Shown here: piece by piece, positions 1 through 12,116 of the stretch
How positions within the stretch are numbered: the first letter of the stretch is position 1
Layout: every line of letters starts with the position of its first letter
Origin: Agrobacterium tumefaciens
Lineage (GTDB): Bacteria; Pseudomonadota; Alphaproteobacteria; Rhizobiales; Rhizobiaceae
Direction: 5' to 3'
DNA length: 64,000 nucleotides
Assembly (NCBI RefSeq): GCF_000834635.1
Contig: NZ_JXQV01000009.1
Span: 1-64,000 of the forward strand
Made by a program: the position numbers and the translations under genes
Notes under the pieces: generated by a model
Told to the model about the DNA's origin: nothing
Seen by the model: only the letters and a program-made list of their open reading frames with translations
Databases searched by the model: none

Positions 1-115
1 CATTTGCGAGCGATACGGCGGGCGCAATGAAACCCGCCGCAATACAAGCCGTTGAGAGGCGATCAATGGAGTTCGCCAGAAGCTTGGTCCGCTCGTTATG
101 GACGAGGCTCATCCA

Positions 116-1081
116 TCACGTCCCAAGAAAAGGCTCAACCTCACGACCCGGCATGAACAAGCCCAGCCGCTTGATTTCCCATTCCAGGCGAATGCCGGAA
201 TGTTCGAATACGCGCTTGCGCACCGCTTCGCCCAGATATTCCAGATCATAGCCGGTCGCGTGGCCCGTATTGATCATGAAATTGCAGTGCAGCGACGACA
301 TCTGCGCACCGCCGATGACCATGCCACGACCGCCGGCCTCATCAATCAGGCTCCAGGCCGAATGACCCTCGGGGTTCTTGAAGGTGGAGCCGCCCGTCTG
401 CTCACGGATGGGCTGGACGGTCTCGCGGTGAAGGCGCACGGCGTCCATATCCGCACGAATTTTGGCGCGGTCTTCGGGGTAGCCTTCAAACAGTGCGCCG
501 GTAAAGATCAGGTCCTTCGACGCTTCCGAATGGCGATAGCTGTAACCCATATCGGCATTGGAAAGGACGTGGCTGTTGCCCTGACGGTCAACGGCGTAAA
601 CCTCGACCACCCGCTCACGCGTTTCGCCGCCATTGGCGCCCGCATTCATGCGCAGCGCACCGCCGATGGAGCCGGGAATGCCGTAATAGAAGTGGAAGCC
701 GCCGATGCCGTTATCCATTGCCATGGCGGAGATATGCTTGTCGGGGCAAATCGCGCCAGCCTTGATGCGATTCTCCCCGGCCAGCTCAACCTGACCGAAG
801 CCCTTGGCAGACAGGCGCACGACAACGCCCGGAATGCCGCCATCGCGCACCAGCAGGTTGGAACCCACGCCAACGACGGTCAGAGGCACATCTTCAGGCA
901 GAATTTTGAGGAAAGCGATGAGATCGTCCACGTCATGGGGTTGGAACATAAGTTCCGCCAAACCACCAGCCCGGAACCACGTCACGCGGTCCATTGGCGA
1001 ATCCGGTGTCAAACGTCCCCTGAGTTCATTCACGCCATTGCCGAGTCTCTCCAGCAACTTTACCCCATCCACCTGTCTCAT
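116..1081 (-). CDS. murB: UDP-N-acetylenolpyruvoylglucosamine reductase MurB
   Basis: This cytoplasmic FAD enzyme reduces UDP-GlcNAc-enolpyruvate to UDP-MurNAc with NADPH, the second committed step of peptidoglycan precursor synthesis. The 321-residue product has the FAD-binding signature [10 protein letters not shown] (71-80), the [17 protein letters not shown] stretch (132-148), the catalytic-serine motif GSTFKNP (231-237, Ser232) and the C-terminal WEIKRLG with Glu302, the expected proton donor. The ATG overlaps the TGA of murC by 4 nt (ATGA), so the two are probably translationally coupled. It is the last complete gene of the dcw cluster in the window. The 115 bases beyond its stop hold no gene I can support; the next genes in related genomes would be ddl and ftsQAZ. 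Confidence 0.97.
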   Translation of the reverse strand: MRQVDGVKLLERLGNGVNELRGRLTPDSPMDRVTWFRAGGLAELMFQPHDVDDLIAFLKILPEDVPLTVVGVGSNLLVRDGGIPGVVVRLSAKGFGQVELAGENRIKAGAICPDKHISAMAMDNGIGGFHFYYGIPGSIGGALRMNAGANGGETRERVVEVYAVDRQGNSHVLSNADMGYSYRHSEASKDLIFTGALFEGYPEDRAKIRADMDAVRLHRETVQPIREQTGGSTFKNPEGHSAWSLIDEAGGRGMVIGGAQMSSLHCNFMINTGHATGYDLEYLGEAVRKRVFEHSGIRLEWEIKRLGLFMPGREVEPFLGT

Positions 1082-2493
1082 GCAGACTTTCCTGAAATGC
1101 TATCCAATTCCGAGGGCAGCGCGGCTGCCCATTGCGTGATGTTGCCAGCCCCCAGAAGAACCACGAAGTCACCCGATTTCGCAATGCCTGCGACAGTCCT
1201 GGCCAGATCGTCGCGGGAGGAGAGATGGCGAGCATCGCGGTGGCCGGCAGCCTTTGCAGCTGTTACGAGCGCCTCGGAGTTCACACCCTCGATTGCATCT
1301 TCACCCGCCGCATAGACCGGAGCAAGAAGAATTGTGTCCGCATCATTGAAACAATGTGCAAAATCTTCAAACAGGCTGGAAAGACGTGAATAACGGTGCG
1401 GCTGATGCACCGCAATGATACGCCCGCTGCACGCCTCACGCGCCGCTTTCAGCACGGCCTTGATCTCAACCGGGTGATGACCGTAATCATCGAACACCTG
1501 AATGCCGTTGGAAGAACCCGTCAGCGTGAACCGGCGCTTGACGCCGCCAAAGGAGGCAAGCCCCTTCTTGATGTCCTCAACGGAAATACCCAGACGGTTT
1601 GCCACCGCAATCGCCGCTGTGGCATTGGATACGTTGTGACGGCCCGGCATGGGCAGAACCAGATCGGTAAAGGTAAAGACCTTGCCCGTGCGGCGACGGC
1701 GGATCTCCACATCGAAAATCGACTTGGTGCCATCGATGCGCACGTTAGAAAAGCGCACATCCGCCTGCGGGTTTTCACCGTAAGTGATGACCTTGCGGTC
1801 TTCGATCTTGCCCACCAGCGTCTGCACTTCAGGATGGTCAATGCACAAAACGCCGAAGCCGTAAAACGGCACATTTTCCACGAACTGACGGAATGCGGCC
1901 CGAACCGCATCGAAGTTGCCGTAGTGATCAAGATGCTCGGGGTCGATATTGGTCACGACAGCCACATCGGCGGGCAGCTTCAGGAAGGTGCCGTCGGACT
2001 CGTCGGCTTCCACCACCATCCACTCACCCTCACCCATGCGGGCATTGGTGCCATAAGCATTGATGATGCCGCCATTGATGACTGTCGGGTCCAGATTGCC
2101 CGCTTCCAGAAGTGTGGCAACCATCGAGGTCGTCGTCGTCTTTCCGTGCGTTCCGCCGATGGCGATGGCATTGCGGAAGCGCATGAGCTCAGCCAGCATC
2201 TCGGCGCGGCGAACAATCGGCAGAGACTTTTCGCGCGCTGCAATCAGTTCCGGGTTGTTCTTCTTGATGGCGGTCGAGACCACGACAACTTCTGCATCGC
2301 CGAGATTTTCCGCAGCCTGCCCGACAAAAACCTCGATACCCTTATCACGCAGACGCTGCACATTGGCGCTGTCTGCCTGGTCGGAGCCCTGAACGCGGTG
2401 GCCGAGATTGTGCAACACCTCGGCAATGCCGCTCATGCCGATGCCGCCAATTCCGATGAAATGGACAAGACCTATGGCTTTCGGCATCTTCAT
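1078..2493 (-). CDS. murC: UDP-N-acetylmuramate--L-alanine ligase MurC
   Basis: MurC adds L-alanine to UDP-MurNAc, using ATP, in the cytoplasm. The 471-residue protein begins with the UDP-binding Rossmann motif [14 protein letters not shown] (11-24), carries the Mur-ligase ATP loop [10 protein letters not shown] (114-123), and has the C-terminal HQPHRYSR segment typical of MurC rather than MurD/E/F. Its length matches the family. A good ribosome binding site (AAGGAG) lies inside the end of murG, and the ATG overlaps the murG stop by 4 nt; its own stop overlaps the murB start in the same way. This places it firmly in one transcript with murG and murB. Confidence 0.97.
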   Translation of the reverse strand: MKMPKAIGLVHFIGIGGIGMSGIAEVLHNLGHRVQGSDQADSANVQRLRDKGIEVFVGQAAENLGDAEVVVVSTAIKKNNPELIAAREKSLPIVRRAEMLAELMRFRNAIAIGGTHGKTTTTSMVATLLEAGNLDPTVINGGIINAYGTNARMGEGEWMVVEADESDGTFLKLPADVAVVTNIDPEHLDHYGNFDAVRAAFRQFVENVPFYGFGVLCIDHPEVQTLVGKIEDRKVITYGENPQADVRFSNVRIDGTKSIFDVEIRRRRTGKVFTFTDLVLPMPGRHNVSNATAAIAVANRLGISVEDIKKGLASFGGVKRRFTLTGSSNGIQVFDDYGHHPVEIKAVLKAAREACSGRIIAVHQPHRYSRLSSLFEDFAHCFNDADTILLAPVYAAGEDAIEGVNSEALVTAAKAAGHRDARHLSSRDDLARTVAGIAKSGDFVVLLGAGNITQWAAALPSELDSISGKSA

Positions 2494-3626
2494 GAATGCA
2501 CTCCTTTGTTTTTTGTTTTGAATTGTGCGACCGGCTCTCCACGCGCAATGGCTTCGACCAGATCAGCGAGAGCGCCAGCCGCATTCGGCTTGCCAGTTGC
2601 TTTCGCAGCCGCCGCCGTTTGCGCCAAACGATCAGGTTCGTTCATGGCGTCCAGCAGCAGCGAAGACAGCTTTTGCGGTGTAAGCTCAGATTGCTTGATG
2701 ACGCTTGCACCACCTGCAGCAAAAAGGGCTGCGGCATTGGCGGCCTGATCATGGTCGAGCGCATGCGGATAGGGAACCAGTACCGATGGGCGACCGATGA
2801 CCGAAAGCTCCGAGACCGTCGACGCGCCGGAACGGCTGATGACGAGATCGGAGCCGGCAATGCGCTCTGCCATATCACCAAAGAACGGTGAGACATCAGC
2901 GGCCACGCCAAGCTTCTTGTAAGACGCGATGACGCTGTCCTTATCTTCCGGGCGCGCCTGTTGTGTCACGGAAACGCGGGCGCGAACCTCGTTTGGTAGC
3001 AGGCAGATTGCGGCGGGAACAGCGGCGGAGAAAAACTGCGCGCCTTGGCTTCCACCAAAGACCACAAGCTGGAACGGCTCACCCGCGTTGGATGGCGTGT
3101 AGGCAACATCGGCGGCAGCCAACACGGCAGGACGAACGGGGTTGCCCGTCGCCACTGTCTTGGCGGCATATTCCCCTTGCGTTTCAGGCAGAAATCCACC
3201 TGCAATCGCCTTCACGCGCTTGGCCAAGGCCTTGTTGGCGCGCCCCATCACGGCATTCTGCTCATGGATCAGCGATGGCACGCCGAGACCCGTGGATGCC
3301 AGAAGCGGCGGCACGGTGGGATATCCGCCAAAACCGACAACAGCCACAGGCTTCAACTTCGTGACCAGACGGCGCGCAGCGCGAAGGCCTTTCCACAGAG
3401 TCAGTAATGCTTTCGCAACCGCTATGGGATTTTTCGAGCCGATGGTGGCGGATGGCACGACGTGAATCTCATCGGCCGGAAACTTGCCCGCATAGCGCTC
3501 GGCGCGGCTGTCTGTCACCAGATGCACGGCGTAACCGCGATCCTTCAACTCGTAAGCCAGCGCCTCGGCCGGAAACACATGGCCGCCGGTTCCCCCGGCG
3601 GCTAGCAGAACAATACCCTTGCTCAT
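2490..3626 (-). CDS. murG: UDP-GlcNAc:lipid I N-acetylglucosaminyltransferase MurG
   Basis: MurG converts lipid I to lipid II at the inner face of the membrane. I chose the ATG at 3626 (378 residues) rather than the upstream codon at 3683: the protein then starts [16 protein letters not shown], with the conserved GGTGGH loop at 11-16, and GGAG stands about 10 nt upstream within the last codons of ftsW. The longer version would add 19 residues with no family counterpart. Other GT28 signatures are [17 protein letters not shown] and the UDP-GlcNAc binding stretch [12 protein letters not shown] followed by [10 protein letters not shown]. The start lies 4 nt after the ftsW stop, and the stop overlaps the murC start. 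Confidence 0.96.
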   Translation of the reverse strand: MSKGIVLLAAGGTGGHVFPAEALAYELKDRGYAVHLVTDSRAERYAGKFPADEIHVVPSATIGSKNPIAVAKALLTLWKGLRAARRLVTKLKPVAVVGFGGYPTVPPLLASTGLGVPSLIHEQNAVMGRANKALAKRVKAIAGGFLPETQGEYAAKTVATGNPVRPAVLAAADVAYTPSNAGEPFQLVVFGGSQGAQFFSAAVPAAICLLPNEVRARVSVTQQARPEDKDSVIASYKKLGVAADVSPFFGDMAERIAGSDLVISRSGASTVSELSVIGRPSVLVPYPHALDHDQAANAAALFAAGGASVIKQSELTPQKLSSLLLDAMNEPDRLAQTAAAAKATGKPNAAGALADLVEAIARGEPVAQFKTKNKGVHS

Positions 3627-3630
3627 ATTT

Positions 3631-4785
3631 TTACTCCGCAGGAAGGCCTGCATTGACCCGGAAGAAACTGCGCTCCTGCGCACGCTTTTCCGGGCGATGG
3701 CGGGTCAGCGCCAGCAGGAAGCCCGCTGTCACGCAGATCGCCATCATGGACGAACCACCATAGGAAATCAGCGGCAGCGTCATGCCCTTGGCGGGCATGA
3801 GTTCCAGATTAACGCCGATATTGATCATAGACTGCATGCCAAGCTGTAGCACCAGACCAGCAACCGCAAAGCGAACGAAATCATCCTTCTCCTTGAAGGC
3901 GTGGCTGAGGCCGCGCAGCACGATGAAGGCAAAGATCGCCACCAGCAGCATGCAGAACAGAATGCCGAATTCTTCTGCCGCCACGGAAAAGATGAAGTCG
4001 GTGTGGCTGTCAGGAATGATGCGCTTGACGATGCCCTCGCCGGGACCCTGGCCAAACCAGTTGCCGCGAATGATGGCCTCGCGGGCAGTATCGACCTGAA
4101 ACGTATCGCCCTCACCCGTCCAGAACCGGTCGATACGACCAGCCACGTGCGGCAGCATGAGATAGGCGGTAATGATGCCACCCACACCAAGGCCACCCAG
4201 CATGATGATCCAGAACCATGGAATACCCGCCATAAAGAACATGCCGCCCCAGACCACAGATGTCAGGATGGTCTGGCCGAAGTCCGGCTGGGCAATCAGA
4301 AGGGCTGCGACGATCCCAAAGGTGATGATGGCAAACAGATTGCCGGGAATTTCAGGGTGGCGGGCGCGCTCGGCAAAAAGCCATGCGCACACGATCACGA
4401 ATGCGGGCTTCATGAATTCGGATGGCTGGATGGAGAAGGAACCGACAGAAATCCAGCGTCGCGCGCCCTTCACTTCAATGCCGAAAAACAACGCAAAGAT
4501 CATCATCAGCAGTGATGAGATCAATATGATGACCGCCACGCGGCGCACCTGACGTGGAGACAGAAAGGAAAGCCCGAGCATGATGGCCACCGATGGCACC
4601 ATGAACATGGCCTGACGCTCCACGAAGAAGAAGCTGTTGAGGCCGATGCGCTCTGCAACCGCGGGAGACGCGGCAAAGGATAGCATCAGGCCGATGCCCA
4701 TCAGCGCGATGAACGCGGTGAGGAAAAAACGGTCGATGGTCCAGAACCATTCCGCAACCGGTCCACGGTCTATACGGCTTACCAT
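3631..4785 (-). CDS. ftsW: Lipid II polymerase / cell-division SEDS protein FtsW
   Basis: FtsW is the SEDS-family peptidoglycan glycosyltransferase that works with the class B penicillin-binding protein FtsI at the septum. The 384-residue protein is strongly hydrophobic, with about ten predicted membrane segments. It carries SEDS signatures: [37 protein letters not shown] and the C-terminal [11 protein letters not shown]. Location between murD and murG in the dcw cluster favours FtsW over RodA. Only 4 nt separate it from each neighbour (murD stop upstream, murG start downstream). Confidence 0.95.
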   Translation of the reverse strand: MVSRIDRGPVAEWFWTIDRFFLTAFIALMGIGLMLSFAASPAVAERIGLNSFFFVERQAMFMVPSVAIMLGLSFLSPRQVRRVAVIILISSLLMMIFALFFGIEVKGARRWISVGSFSIQPSEFMKPAFVIVCAWLFAERARHPEIPGNLFAIITFGIVAALLIAQPDFGQTILTSVVWGGMFFMAGIPWFWIIMLGGLGVGGIITAYLMLPHVAGRIDRFWTGEGDTFQVDTAREAIIRGNWFGQGPGEGIVKRIIPDSHTDFIFSVAAEEFGILFCMLLVAIFAFIVLRGLSHAFKEKDDFVRFAVAGLVLQLGMQSMINIGVNLELMPAKGMTLPLISYGGSSMMAICVTAGFLLALTRHRPEKRAQERSFFRVNAGLPAE

Positions 4786-4789
4786 CTCG

Positions 4790-6199
4790 TCAGCCTTCCT
4801 TTTTCAACCCAATCAGCATCGTCACACCATCCAGTGCTGCGACATGCGAGACGAACGAATCACCACGTATTTCAAAGTTCTTATATTGATCGAAGCTTGC
4901 GCAAGCCGGTGATAACATCACGACATTGCCGTCGCGGCCATCGCTCTGCGCATCGGCTGCGGCATGTTCGACAGCCTTTTCCAGCGTTCCGGCAATCTCG
5001 TAAGGCACGGCTTCGCCCAAAGTGGCAGCAAATTCGGCTGCCGCTTCGCCAATCAGATAGGCCTTGGCAATGTGGGAAAACAGCGGTGAAAGGCTGGTGA
5101 TGCCACCTGATTTCGGCAGGCCACCGGCAATCCAGTAAATCCGATCATAGCTGGAAAGTGCGGGCGCTGCGGCCTCGGCATTGGTAGCCTTGCTGTCATT
5201 GACGAAGGTGACATTGCCACGACGGCCAACCGGCTGCATGCGGTGCTTGAGGCCCGGGAAGGATGCAAGACCCGCCTTCACCTCATCAACCGAAACGCCA
5301 ACGGCAAAGCAGGCGGCAATGGCGGCGGCGGCGTTCTGGGCATTGTGGCTGCCGCGCAGCGTCGGAATGCCATCCAGATCGGCCAGCAGTGAAGAAGTGC
5401 CGCCTTCGGCCTTCATGATCCGGCTGCCCTCGGCATAAAGACCATTGGCCACAACGTTGCGTTTGGAAATGCGGGAAACCTTGACGCCCGCACGCTCGAT
5501 GCGGTCAGCAATCAATGTGCAGTAACTGTCATCCACACCAACAACCGCCGTATCGCTGCCCGCGACCAACCGTTCCTTGATATCGGCGTAGTGCTGCATC
5601 GTGCCGTGACGATCCAGATGGTCAGGCGTCAGATTGAGCAGAATACCAGCAGTCGGGTTCAGCGTCGGCGCAAGATCGATCTGATAGGACGAGCATTCGA
5701 CCACGTAGAAACGTTCCGCCTTCGGTGGCTCGAGGCTGAGGATCGCCGTGCCGATATTGCCACCAAGCTGCGTGTCGCGGCCCGATGCGTTCAGAATATG
5801 GGCGATCAGCGCCGTAGTGGTGGATTTGCCGTTGGTGCCGGTAATGGCAATGAACGGGCAATCGGGCGCATGCGCGCGGCGCTCGCGCACAAAGAGTTCG
5901 ATATCACCGATCACCTCGACACCGGCTGCACGGGCCAGATCAACAGACCAATGCGGCTTGGGATGCGTCAGCGGCACGCCGGGCGCCAGAACCAGCGCTG
6001 AGAGCTTTGACCAATCAAGCCCGCGAAGATCAGCCGTTGGAATGCCTTCAGCTTTAGCCTTCGCGACACTGTCGGGATTATCGTCAAAGGCCGTCACCTT
6101 TGCGCCACCAGCCACCAGCGCCCGCGCCGTCACAAGGCCGGAGCCACCGAGACCGAAGAGCGCAACGTTTTGACCGGCGAGCGAGGTGACAGGGATCAT
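4790..6199 (-). CDS. murD: UDP-N-acetylmuramoyl-L-alanine--D-glutamate ligase MurD
   Basis: MurD adds D-glutamate to UDP-MurNAc-L-Ala in the cytoplasm. The 469-residue protein has an N-terminal nucleotide-sugar fold ([10 protein letters not shown], 12-21), the ATP loop GTNGKSTTT (121-129), the [11 protein letters not shown] motif and a C-terminal ligase domain containing [10 protein letters not shown], which is characteristic of MurD. It begins 4 nt after mraY and ends 4 nt before ftsW, consistent with a single operon. Family length is about 440-470, so the gene looks intact. Confidence 0.96.
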   Translation of the reverse strand: MIPVTSLAGQNVALFGLGGSGLVTARALVAGGAKVTAFDDNPDSVAKAKAEGIPTADLRGLDWSKLSALVLAPGVPLTHPKPHWSVDLARAAGVEVIGDIELFVRERRAHAPDCPFIAITGTNGKSTTTALIAHILNASGRDTQLGGNIGTAILSLEPPKAERFYVVECSSYQIDLAPTLNPTAGILLNLTPDHLDRHGTMQHYADIKERLVAGSDTAVVGVDDSYCTLIADRIERAGVKVSRISKRNVVANGLYAEGSRIMKAEGGTSSLLADLDGIPTLRGSHNAQNAAAAIAACFAVGVSVDEVKAGLASFPGLKHRMQPVGRRGNVTFVNDSKATNAEAAAPALSSYDRIYWIAGGLPKSGGITSLSPLFSHIAKAYLIGEAAAEFAATLGEAVPYEIAGTLEKAVEHAAADAQSDGRDGNVVMLSPACASFDQYKNFEIRGDSFVSHVAALDGVTMLIGLKKEG

Positions 6200-6203
6200 C
6201 GGA

Positions 6204-7304
6204 TTATCTCAGTTTCAGAGTGGCAAGGCCCAGCATGGCAAGACCGACGGAGATGATCCAGAACCGGATCACGACCTGGCTTTCCGTCCAGCCCTTCTTT
6301 TCGAAATGGTGATGGATCGGCGCCATCAGGAACACGCGTCTGCCGGTGCGCTTGAACCAGAACACCTGAATGATGACCGACAGCGTTTCCATGACGAAGA
6401 GGCCACCAACGATGATCATGACGATCTCGTGCTTGACGGCCACTGCGATCGAGCCAATCAGGCCACCAAGCGCCAGCGAACCAGTGTCACCCATGAAGAT
6501 GGCGGCAGGCGGCGCATTGAACCACAAAAAGCCAAGGCCACCACCGATAACGGCTCCGACGATGACCGCAAGCTCACCCGTGCCGGGCACGAAATTGATC
6601 TGGAGATAATTGGCGAAAATGGCGTTGCCGACCAGATAGGCGATCACACCGAAGGTCGCTGCTGCAATCATTACAGGCACGATGGCAAGACCATCGAGAC
6701 CATCGGTCAGGTTCACCGCATTGCCCGCGCCAACGATGACGAAGGCACCGAACAGCACGAAGAAGTAGCCGAGATTGACCACGAAATCCTTGAAGAACGG
6801 AAAGGCAATCGAGCTGCCCAGCGTGCCGCCATGCGGTGCGGTGGCAAGTGCCACCTTCATCATGAAGAACACGGCAATGGCTGCGATGACGAATTCGATG
6901 CCCAGACGCGCCTTGCCGGAAAAGCCCTTGTCGCTCTGCTTGGTCACTTTCAGATAATCATCGTAAAAGCCGATGGCACCAAAGCCCAGCGTCACCATCA
7001 GCACGGAAACGACATAAACGTTGGAAAGATCGCCCCACAGCAGCGAGCCGCCGAGAATACCCGCAAGGATCATCAACCCGCCCATGGTCGGCGTACCGGC
7101 CTTCTTGAAGTGGGTCTGTGGTCCATCAGCGCGAATAGGCTGGCCCTTGCCCTGGCGAATGCGCAGGGAATTGATGATGGCGGGGCCAAACAGGAAAACG
7201 ATGAGGGCAGAGGTAAACAGTGCCGCACCGGCCCGGAACGTGATGTAACGGAACAGATTGAAAATTTGGACGTGGTCCGACAGTTCAACGAGCCAGATCA
7301 GCAT
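6204..7304 (-). CDS. mraY: Phospho-N-acetylmuramoyl-pentapeptide transferase MraY
   Basis: MraY transfers phospho-MurNAc-pentapeptide to undecaprenyl phosphate, forming lipid I in the inner membrane. I chose the ATG at 7304 (366 residues, [13 protein letters not shown]...), which has AAAGGG 7 nt upstream; a longer frame to 7367 would add 21 polar residues before the first helix. Family motifs are GFYDDYLKV (catalytic Asp region), [25 protein letters not shown] and [13 protein letters not shown], among about ten membrane segments. A 123-nt spacer separates it from murF, the widest gap inside the cluster, and it contains a short GGATGC/GCATCC hairpin (7395-7410) without a T-run. Confidence 0.96.
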   Translation of the reverse strand: MLIWLVELSDHVQIFNLFRYITFRAGAALFTSALIVFLFGPAIINSLRIRQGKGQPIRADGPQTHFKKAGTPTMGGLMILAGILGGSLLWGDLSNVYVVSVLMVTLGFGAIGFYDDYLKVTKQSDKGFSGKARLGIEFVIAAIAVFFMMKVALATAPHGGTLGSSIAFPFFKDFVVNLGYFFVLFGAFVIVGAGNAVNLTDGLDGLAIVPVMIAAATFGVIAYLVGNAIFANYLQINFVPGTGELAVIVGAVIGGGLGFLWFNAPPAAIFMGDTGSLALGGLIGSIAVAVKHEIVMIIVGGLFVMETLSVIIQVFWFKRTGRRVFLMAPIHHHFEKKGWTESQVVIRFWIISVGLAMLGLATLKLR

Positions 7305-7427
7305 GTTTGCCCTTTCAAAAGGCCGATTGAAGCGGCGGGCAGATAGGTTGAGCCGCCACCGCTCCATGTTTTTGTTTCAGAAGATTTCAAGGAAGGATGC
7401 ATGTGCATCCCGGCCCCTCAATGCTCT

Positions 7428-8861
7428 CTATGTTTGGCGTTCCGTCTCGGGGAATGCAGGATACTTGTCAAGAAGTGCATTAACGATCTTGCCAAAACCG
7501 ATGCCCAATGATGATTTTATCATCAGCACATCGCCCGGCTGCACCCATTTCAACACGAATTCATTCAGTTCCGCCGTTGTGGGGAACCAAGCGACGTTCA
7601 CGCTTTCCGGCAAGGCATCGCGAAGCGAAGCCATCGACTCACCCGCAAGCCACACATGCTCGATGCCAGCCGACAGGAGCGGGCCGGACAATTCCTCGTG
7701 CACCTGCGCCGAGAACTCGCCCATCTCCAGCATGTCGCCCAAAATGGCGACGCGGCGTCCGCTTCCCTTCACTTCAGCCGCAGCCAGAAGCGCAATCGCG
7801 GCACGCATGGAGGCCGGGTTGGCATTGTAGCTTTCATCGATCAGCAGGAACGAACCCTCACCGACAGACAGACGATGGCGCTGCCCCCTGCCCTTGACGG
7901 CCTCGAGTGTTCCAAGTGCTGCAAAGGCCTTGTCGAGATCAGCGCCGGTCACAGCAACCGTTCCCAATGCAGCCATGGCGTTTTCAGCAATGTGGCGACC
8001 AGCCGCACCAATGTGCAACTCGCTGGTCTCGCCGTTTATGATGGTCCAGATGGTCGAACCGTCAGGCGTGTTTTCAAAATCGGCAAGACGGAAATCGGCC
8101 TTGGCGTGCTGCCCGAAGGTCAGGATATGCTCGATGCCCGCATCGAAAGCCGCGCGCTCAAGCTGCTCGAACTGCTCATTGTCGCGGTTGAGAATAACGG
8201 CACCGCCCGGTAACACACCGTCGAAGATTTCCGCCTTGGCAGCGGCAATCTCTTCCAGATCTTTGAAGTTGCCCAGATGAGCGGCGGCAATGGTGGTGAT
8301 GATGGCCAGATGCGGCTTGACCTGTTTGACCAGCGGGCTGATCTCACCGGCATGGTTCATGCCCACTTCGAAAATGCCAAATTCCGTATCGGCAGGCATG
8401 CGCGCCAACGTCAGCGGCACGCCCCAATGGTTGTTGAAGGAAGACACCGCCGCATGGACCCGCCCCGATGGTGCCAGCACCTGCCGCAGCATTTCCTTGG
8501 TCGTCGTCTTGCCGACTGAACCGGTGATGGCGATGATGCGCGCCGAGGTCCGCGCTCTGGCGGCAACGCCCAGCTTGACCATGGCGGCGAGAACATCTTC
8601 CACCACGATCATCGGAACCGTCAGCCGCCCGAGGGCGGGCAGCTTGGATTCGGACACCACCAGAAGCCCCGCGCCATTGGCAACGGCAAAGCTTGCATAA
8701 TCATGGCCGTCCACCCGGTCGCCCTTGATGGCGAAGAAGGCTTCGCCCGCCTGCACCGTGCGGCTATCGATGGAAATGCCTGTGATGCCTTGCGGCAGGT
8801 TGCCAACCGGACGGCCTGCCATGACGGCGACCAAATCCGGGACTGTCCATAACCAGTTCAA
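7428..8861 (-). CDS. murF: UDP-N-acetylmuramoyl-tripeptide--D-alanyl-D-alanine ligase MurF
   Basis: MurF joins D-Ala-D-Ala to UDP-MurNAc-tripeptide, completing the soluble pentapeptide precursor. The 477-residue product shows the MurF N-terminal segment [20 protein letters not shown] (about 27-46), the ATP loop GSVGKTTTK (114-122), the [13 protein letters not shown] stretch, [11 protein letters not shown] and a final [15 protein letters not shown] motif ([14 protein letters not shown]). Its ATG overlaps the murE stop by 4 nt. The full family length suggests an intact gene. Confidence 0.96.
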   Translation of the reverse strand: MNWLWTVPDLVAVMAGRPVGNLPQGITGISIDSRTVQAGEAFFAIKGDRVDGHDYASFAVANGAGLLVVSESKLPALGRLTVPMIVVEDVLAAMVKLGVAARARTSARIIAITGSVGKTTTKEMLRQVLAPSGRVHAAVSSFNNHWGVPLTLARMPADTEFGIFEVGMNHAGEISPLVKQVKPHLAIITTIAAAHLGNFKDLEEIAAAKAEIFDGVLPGGAVILNRDNEQFEQLERAAFDAGIEHILTFGQHAKADFRLADFENTPDGSTIWTIINGETSELHIGAAGRHIAENAMAALGTVAVTGADLDKAFAALGTLEAVKGRGQRHRLSVGEGSFLLIDESYNANPASMRAAIALLAAAEVKGSGRRVAILGDMLEMGEFSAQVHEELSGPLLSAGIEHVWLAGESMASLRDALPESVNVAWFPTTAELNEFVLKWVQPGDVLMIKSSLGIGFGKIVNALLDKYPAFPETERQT

Positions 8862-10318
8862 ATCTTCAATCCTTCCAGCGCAGTTCGCACCTGTTCATGG
8901 TCTGAAAATGGCAGCGTCACGCCACCAACAATCTGACCCTCCTCATGCCCCTTGCCCGCTACGATCAAAGTATCGCCATTACCAAGAAGAGAAACGGCAT
9001 GGCTGATGGCCTTGGCGCGATCGCCGATTTCCAGCGCACCGGGCGCCGCAGCCATGATTTCGGAGCGGATAGTCTGCGGCTCTTCCGAGCGCGGATTGTC
9101 ATCGGTGACGATGACGATATCGGAAAGCCGCGTTGCGACCTCGCCCATGATAGGGCGCTTGCCCTTGTCACGATCCCCACCGCAACCGAAAACGGTGATG
9201 ATCCGGCCTGATGTAAAAGGCCGCACGGATGTCAGCACATTTTCCAGCGCATCCGGCTTGTGGGCATAATCCACATAGGCCAGCGCACCGTTTTTCGTCT
9301 GGCCGATCAGTTCAAGACGACCAGCGGCACCCACCAGCTTTTCCAGCGCCTTCAGCGCCACCGCTGCCGGAACGCCGGTGGAAATCGCAAGTCCTGCGGA
9401 AACCAGCGCGTTCGCCACCTGGAAATCGCCAGCCAGTGGAATATCAACCTCGTAAATCTTGCCTTGATGATGCACTTCGATCATCTGCTTGTGGCGGAAA
9501 TGCTCGACGCGCTTCAACGCCAGAAAATCGCCCTTGCGGCCAACTGTGCGCACATCATGGCCCGCAGCGGTCGCGGCCTCGATGGCACGGGCAGACCACG
9601 GATCATCCGCATAGATGACAACAGGCGAACCCTTCGGAAGCAGCGTATCGAACAGCCGCATCTTGGCGTCCATGTAGTCTTCCATCGTAGGATGGTAGTC
9701 CATGTGGTCACGGCCAAGATTGGTGAAGGCGGCAGCCGCGAGCTTCACGCCATCCAGACGGCGCTGGTCAAGACCGTGGCTGGAAGCTTCCATCGCCGCA
9801 TGGGTCACACCTTCAGAAGCAAGCTCGGCCAGAAGCGCATGCAGAGAAACGGGATCAGGCGTCGTCAGAGAACCATAGTCTTCGCGACCCGGCGCAATCA
9901 CGCCTGTCGTGCCAATCTGCGCTGCGGCATGGCCAGCAATCGCCCATATCTGTCGCGTGAAGGAGGCGACCGATGTCTTGCCCGCAGTGCCGGTCACGGC
10001 CACCATGGTTTCAGGCTGCTTGCCGTAAAAACGGGCGGCGGCAAGCGAGAGAAAACGGCGCGGATCAGAGACGACGAGAACCGGCACATCAGCATCGATG
10101 GCATGGCTGTAAACAACCGCCACGGCACCCTTTGCCACGGCATCCGCCACATAGGTGCTGCCATCGGCCTTGGTGCCTGCCACCGCTACGAACAGCGATC
10201 CCGGCGCAGCCTTGCGGCTATCTGCCGTAATCCCGGTTATATCCAGTGCGCCGGCATCAGTACCAAGCAATTCATTCAGTTCCGGGAACTCAGTCCCGGA
10301 GAGATCTCGCAAATTCAT
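8858..10318 (-). CDS. murE: UDP-N-acetylmuramoyl-L-alanyl-D-glutamate--2,6-diaminopimelate ligase MurE
   Basis: MurE adds the third stem-peptide residue. The 486-residue protein has the ATP loop [11 protein letters not shown] (109-119) and, in the C-terminal domain, DNPRSEEP; the DNPR form of this motif is the established marker of meso-diaminopimelate specificity, as expected for a Gram-negative wall. Other features are [16 protein letters not shown] near the N-terminus and a conserved [11 protein letters not shown] segment. The stop overlaps the murF start by 4 nt, and 58 nt separate the start from ftsI. Confidence 0.96.
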   Translation of the reverse strand: MNLRDLSGTEFPELNELLGTDAGALDITGITADSRKAAPGSLFVAVAGTKADGSTYVADAVAKGAVAVVYSHAIDADVPVLVVSDPRRFLSLAAARFYGKQPETMVAVTGTAGKTSVASFTRQIWAIAGHAAAQIGTTGVIAPGREDYGSLTTPDPVSLHALLAELASEGVTHAAMEASSHGLDQRRLDGVKLAAAAFTNLGRDHMDYHPTMEDYMDAKMRLFDTLLPKGSPVVIYADDPWSARAIEAATAAGHDVRTVGRKGDFLALKRVEHFRHKQMIEVHHQGKIYEVDIPLAGDFQVANALVSAGLAISTGVPAAVALKALEKLVGAAGRLELIGQTKNGALAYVDYAHKPDALENVLTSVRPFTSGRIITVFGCGGDRDKGKRPIMGEVATRLSDIVIVTDDNPRSEEPQTIRSEIMAAAPGALEIGDRAKAISHAVSLLGNGDTLIVAGKGHEEGQIVGGVTLPFSDHEQVRTALEGLKI

Positions 10319-10376
10319 CGATGTGTCCGTCTTGTCCCCCCGGCGCGATTCGCCGGTCCGTCATAAGCTGTACCAA

Positions 10377-12116
10377 TCAATAAGACACCAGCAAGGCCGA
10401 ACCGTCCTTGCCGAACTTCGGTTTCACGCCAAGAATGGCTGCCGAGCGGGTAATGATGTCATGCACCATAGGTGCGGCAGAAGAACCGGCCAGCGCTGCG
10501 CCATTGCCCTTGTCCGTCTTCGGCTCGTCAATGAAGGACAGAACCACATATTCCGGCTTGTCCATCGGGAAGGCCGAGAGGAAGGCGTTGAAGTTCTTGT
10601 CGTGCACGTAACGACCATTGACGACCTTGTCGGCCGTGCCGGTCTTGCCGCCAACATTGAAGCCTTCAACGCGCGCATTGCGGCCAGAACCGTTCACGCC
10701 GTTCCATTCAAACAGAAAGCGCATGTCCTTGCTGGCACCGGGCTGCAACACCTGCTTTGCCACCTGATCCGCCTGCCCGACCGTGCGTGGCAGGAAAGTC
10801 GGCTCGATAAGCTTGCCGCCATTCACCAGCGCCGCACCGGCAATCGCCGTCTGCAACGGGGTGGTGGACACGCCGTGACCGAAGGAAATGGTCACCGAGT
10901 TGATCTTCTTCCACACACGCGGCTGCGATGGCATGGCCACCTCAGGCAGTTCCGTCTGCATCTTGGTCAACAGGCCAAGCCGCGTCAGAAATTCCTTGTG
11001 GCCTTCAATGCCAACCGTGTCGGCAATCTTTGCCGTACCGATGTTGGATGAATACTGGAAGATTTCAGGAACGGAGAGAACACGGCCCTTGCCGTGGAAG
11101 TCCTTGATAGTGAAGCCACCAATACGGATCGGCGCACGCGCATCGAATGTATCGTTGATGTGAACCTTGCCGGAATCCAGACCCATGGCAATGGTGAAGG
11201 ATTTGAAGGTGGAGCCCATTTCGAACGTGCCGTTCGACATGCGGTTCAGCCAGCCCTCTTTCGCACCTTCGGCAGGATTGTTCGGATCGTAATCCGGCAG
11301 AGATGCCATGGCGAGAATTTCGCCGGTGTGCACATTGATAACAACGGCACCGGCACCAATCGCCTGGAATTTCTGGATGGCGGAGGCCACGACTTCACGC
11401 ACGATGGCCTGAACGCGCAGGTCGATCGAAAGCTTGACTGGCTCCAGCGGCTGGTCAGACGTCATGCCGAGCGCCGTCAGGTCGGCCAGACCCTGGCTGT
11501 CGAGATAGCGTTCCATGCCAGCAACGCCGCGGTTGTCGATATTAACGTGACCCACGACATGCGCAGCCGTCGAGCCACCGGGATAAAAGCGGCGCTTTTC
11601 TGGACGAAAACCAATGCCGGGAATGCCGAGCGCAAGAATCTGGCTCTGCTGCTTCGGCGTCAGCTGGCGACGCAGCCATTGGAAGCGTGATTCGGATTTC
11701 AGCTTCTGGTAGGTGCCACGCGTATCGAGATCGGGCAGAACCGTTTGCAGCTTCTCAATCGCTTCATCGACATCGACGATGCGGTGCGGCTCTGCAAACA
11801 GCGAAACGGTCCTGATATCGGTGGCCAGCACCTCGCCATTTCGGTCCAGAAGGTCGGGGCGCGATGCCATCAACCGGTCTGCGGGCGCAATGCTGGAAAC
11901 GGTTTCAGGCTGCGTCAGGCCATATTGAATCAACCGCCCGCCAACGACACCATAAAATGCGATAAAGCCGAAAATCAGCAGGCCAACACGGGTCTTGGCC
12001 TGGGTGGCACGGCGTTTGCGCGCACCTTCAAAGGCAGCATGGTCGGCAAAGCCACTGGTGCTTGCGGAAAAATGAGCCCTGCTTTTCAGAACCATGACGC
12101 GAGACAGAAAAGACAT
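10377..12116 (-). CDS. ftsI: Septal D,D-transpeptidase, class B penicillin-binding protein FtsI (PBP3)
   Basis: FtsI cross-links septal peptidoglycan in the periplasm and pairs with FtsW. The 579-residue protein has a cytoplasmic basic stretch (31-43), one membrane anchor (about 44-60), a PBP dimerisation domain (about 75-210) and a transpeptidase domain. The three active-site motifs are all present: STFK (302-305), SSN (356-358) and KTGT (491-494). The ATG overlaps the ftsL stop by one base (TGATG), giving tight coupling. Symbols ftsI and pbpB are both in use for this gene. Confidence 0.96.
   Translation of the reverse strand: MSFLSRVMVLKSRAHFSASTSGFADHAAFEGARKRRATQAKTRVGLLIFGFIAFYGVVGGRLIQYGLTQPETVSSIAPADRLMASRPDLLDRNGEVLATDIRTVSLFAEPHRIVDVDEAIEKLQTVLPDLDTRGTYQKLKSESRFQWLRRQLTPKQQSQILALGIPGIGFRPEKRRFYPGGSTAAHVVGHVNIDNRGVAGMERYLDSQGLADLTALGMTSDQPLEPVKLSIDLRVQAIVREVVASAIQKFQAIGAGAVVINVHTGEILAMASLPDYDPNNPAEGAKEGWLNRMSNGTFEMGSTFKSFTIAMGLDSGKVHINDTFDARAPIRIGGFTIKDFHGKGRVLSVPEIFQYSSNIGTAKIADTVGIEGHKEFLTRLGLLTKMQTELPEVAMPSQPRVWKKINSVTISFGHGVSTTPLQTAIAGAALVNGGKLIEPTFLPRTVGQADQVAKQVLQPGASKDMRFLFEWNGVNGSGRNARVEGFNVGGKTGTADKVVNGRYVHDKNFNAFLSAFPMDKPEYVVLSFIDEPKTDKGNGAALAGSSAAPMVHDIITRSAAILGVKPKFGKDGSALLVSY

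Noticed and set aside
98..1315. Long open frame on the plus strand antisense to murB and murC
   Set aside because: GC-rich codons leave antisense frames open. No binding site or family motif, while murB and murC on the other strand have complete motifs.
1396..2748. 450-codon plus-strand frame antisense to murC
   Set aside because: Shadow of murC; composition is Arg/His-rich with no recognisable domain.
7395..7410. GGATGC-ATGT-GCATCC hairpin between mraY and murF as a terminator
   Set aside because: Only 6 bp with no T-run, and it lies inside an otherwise continuous operon.
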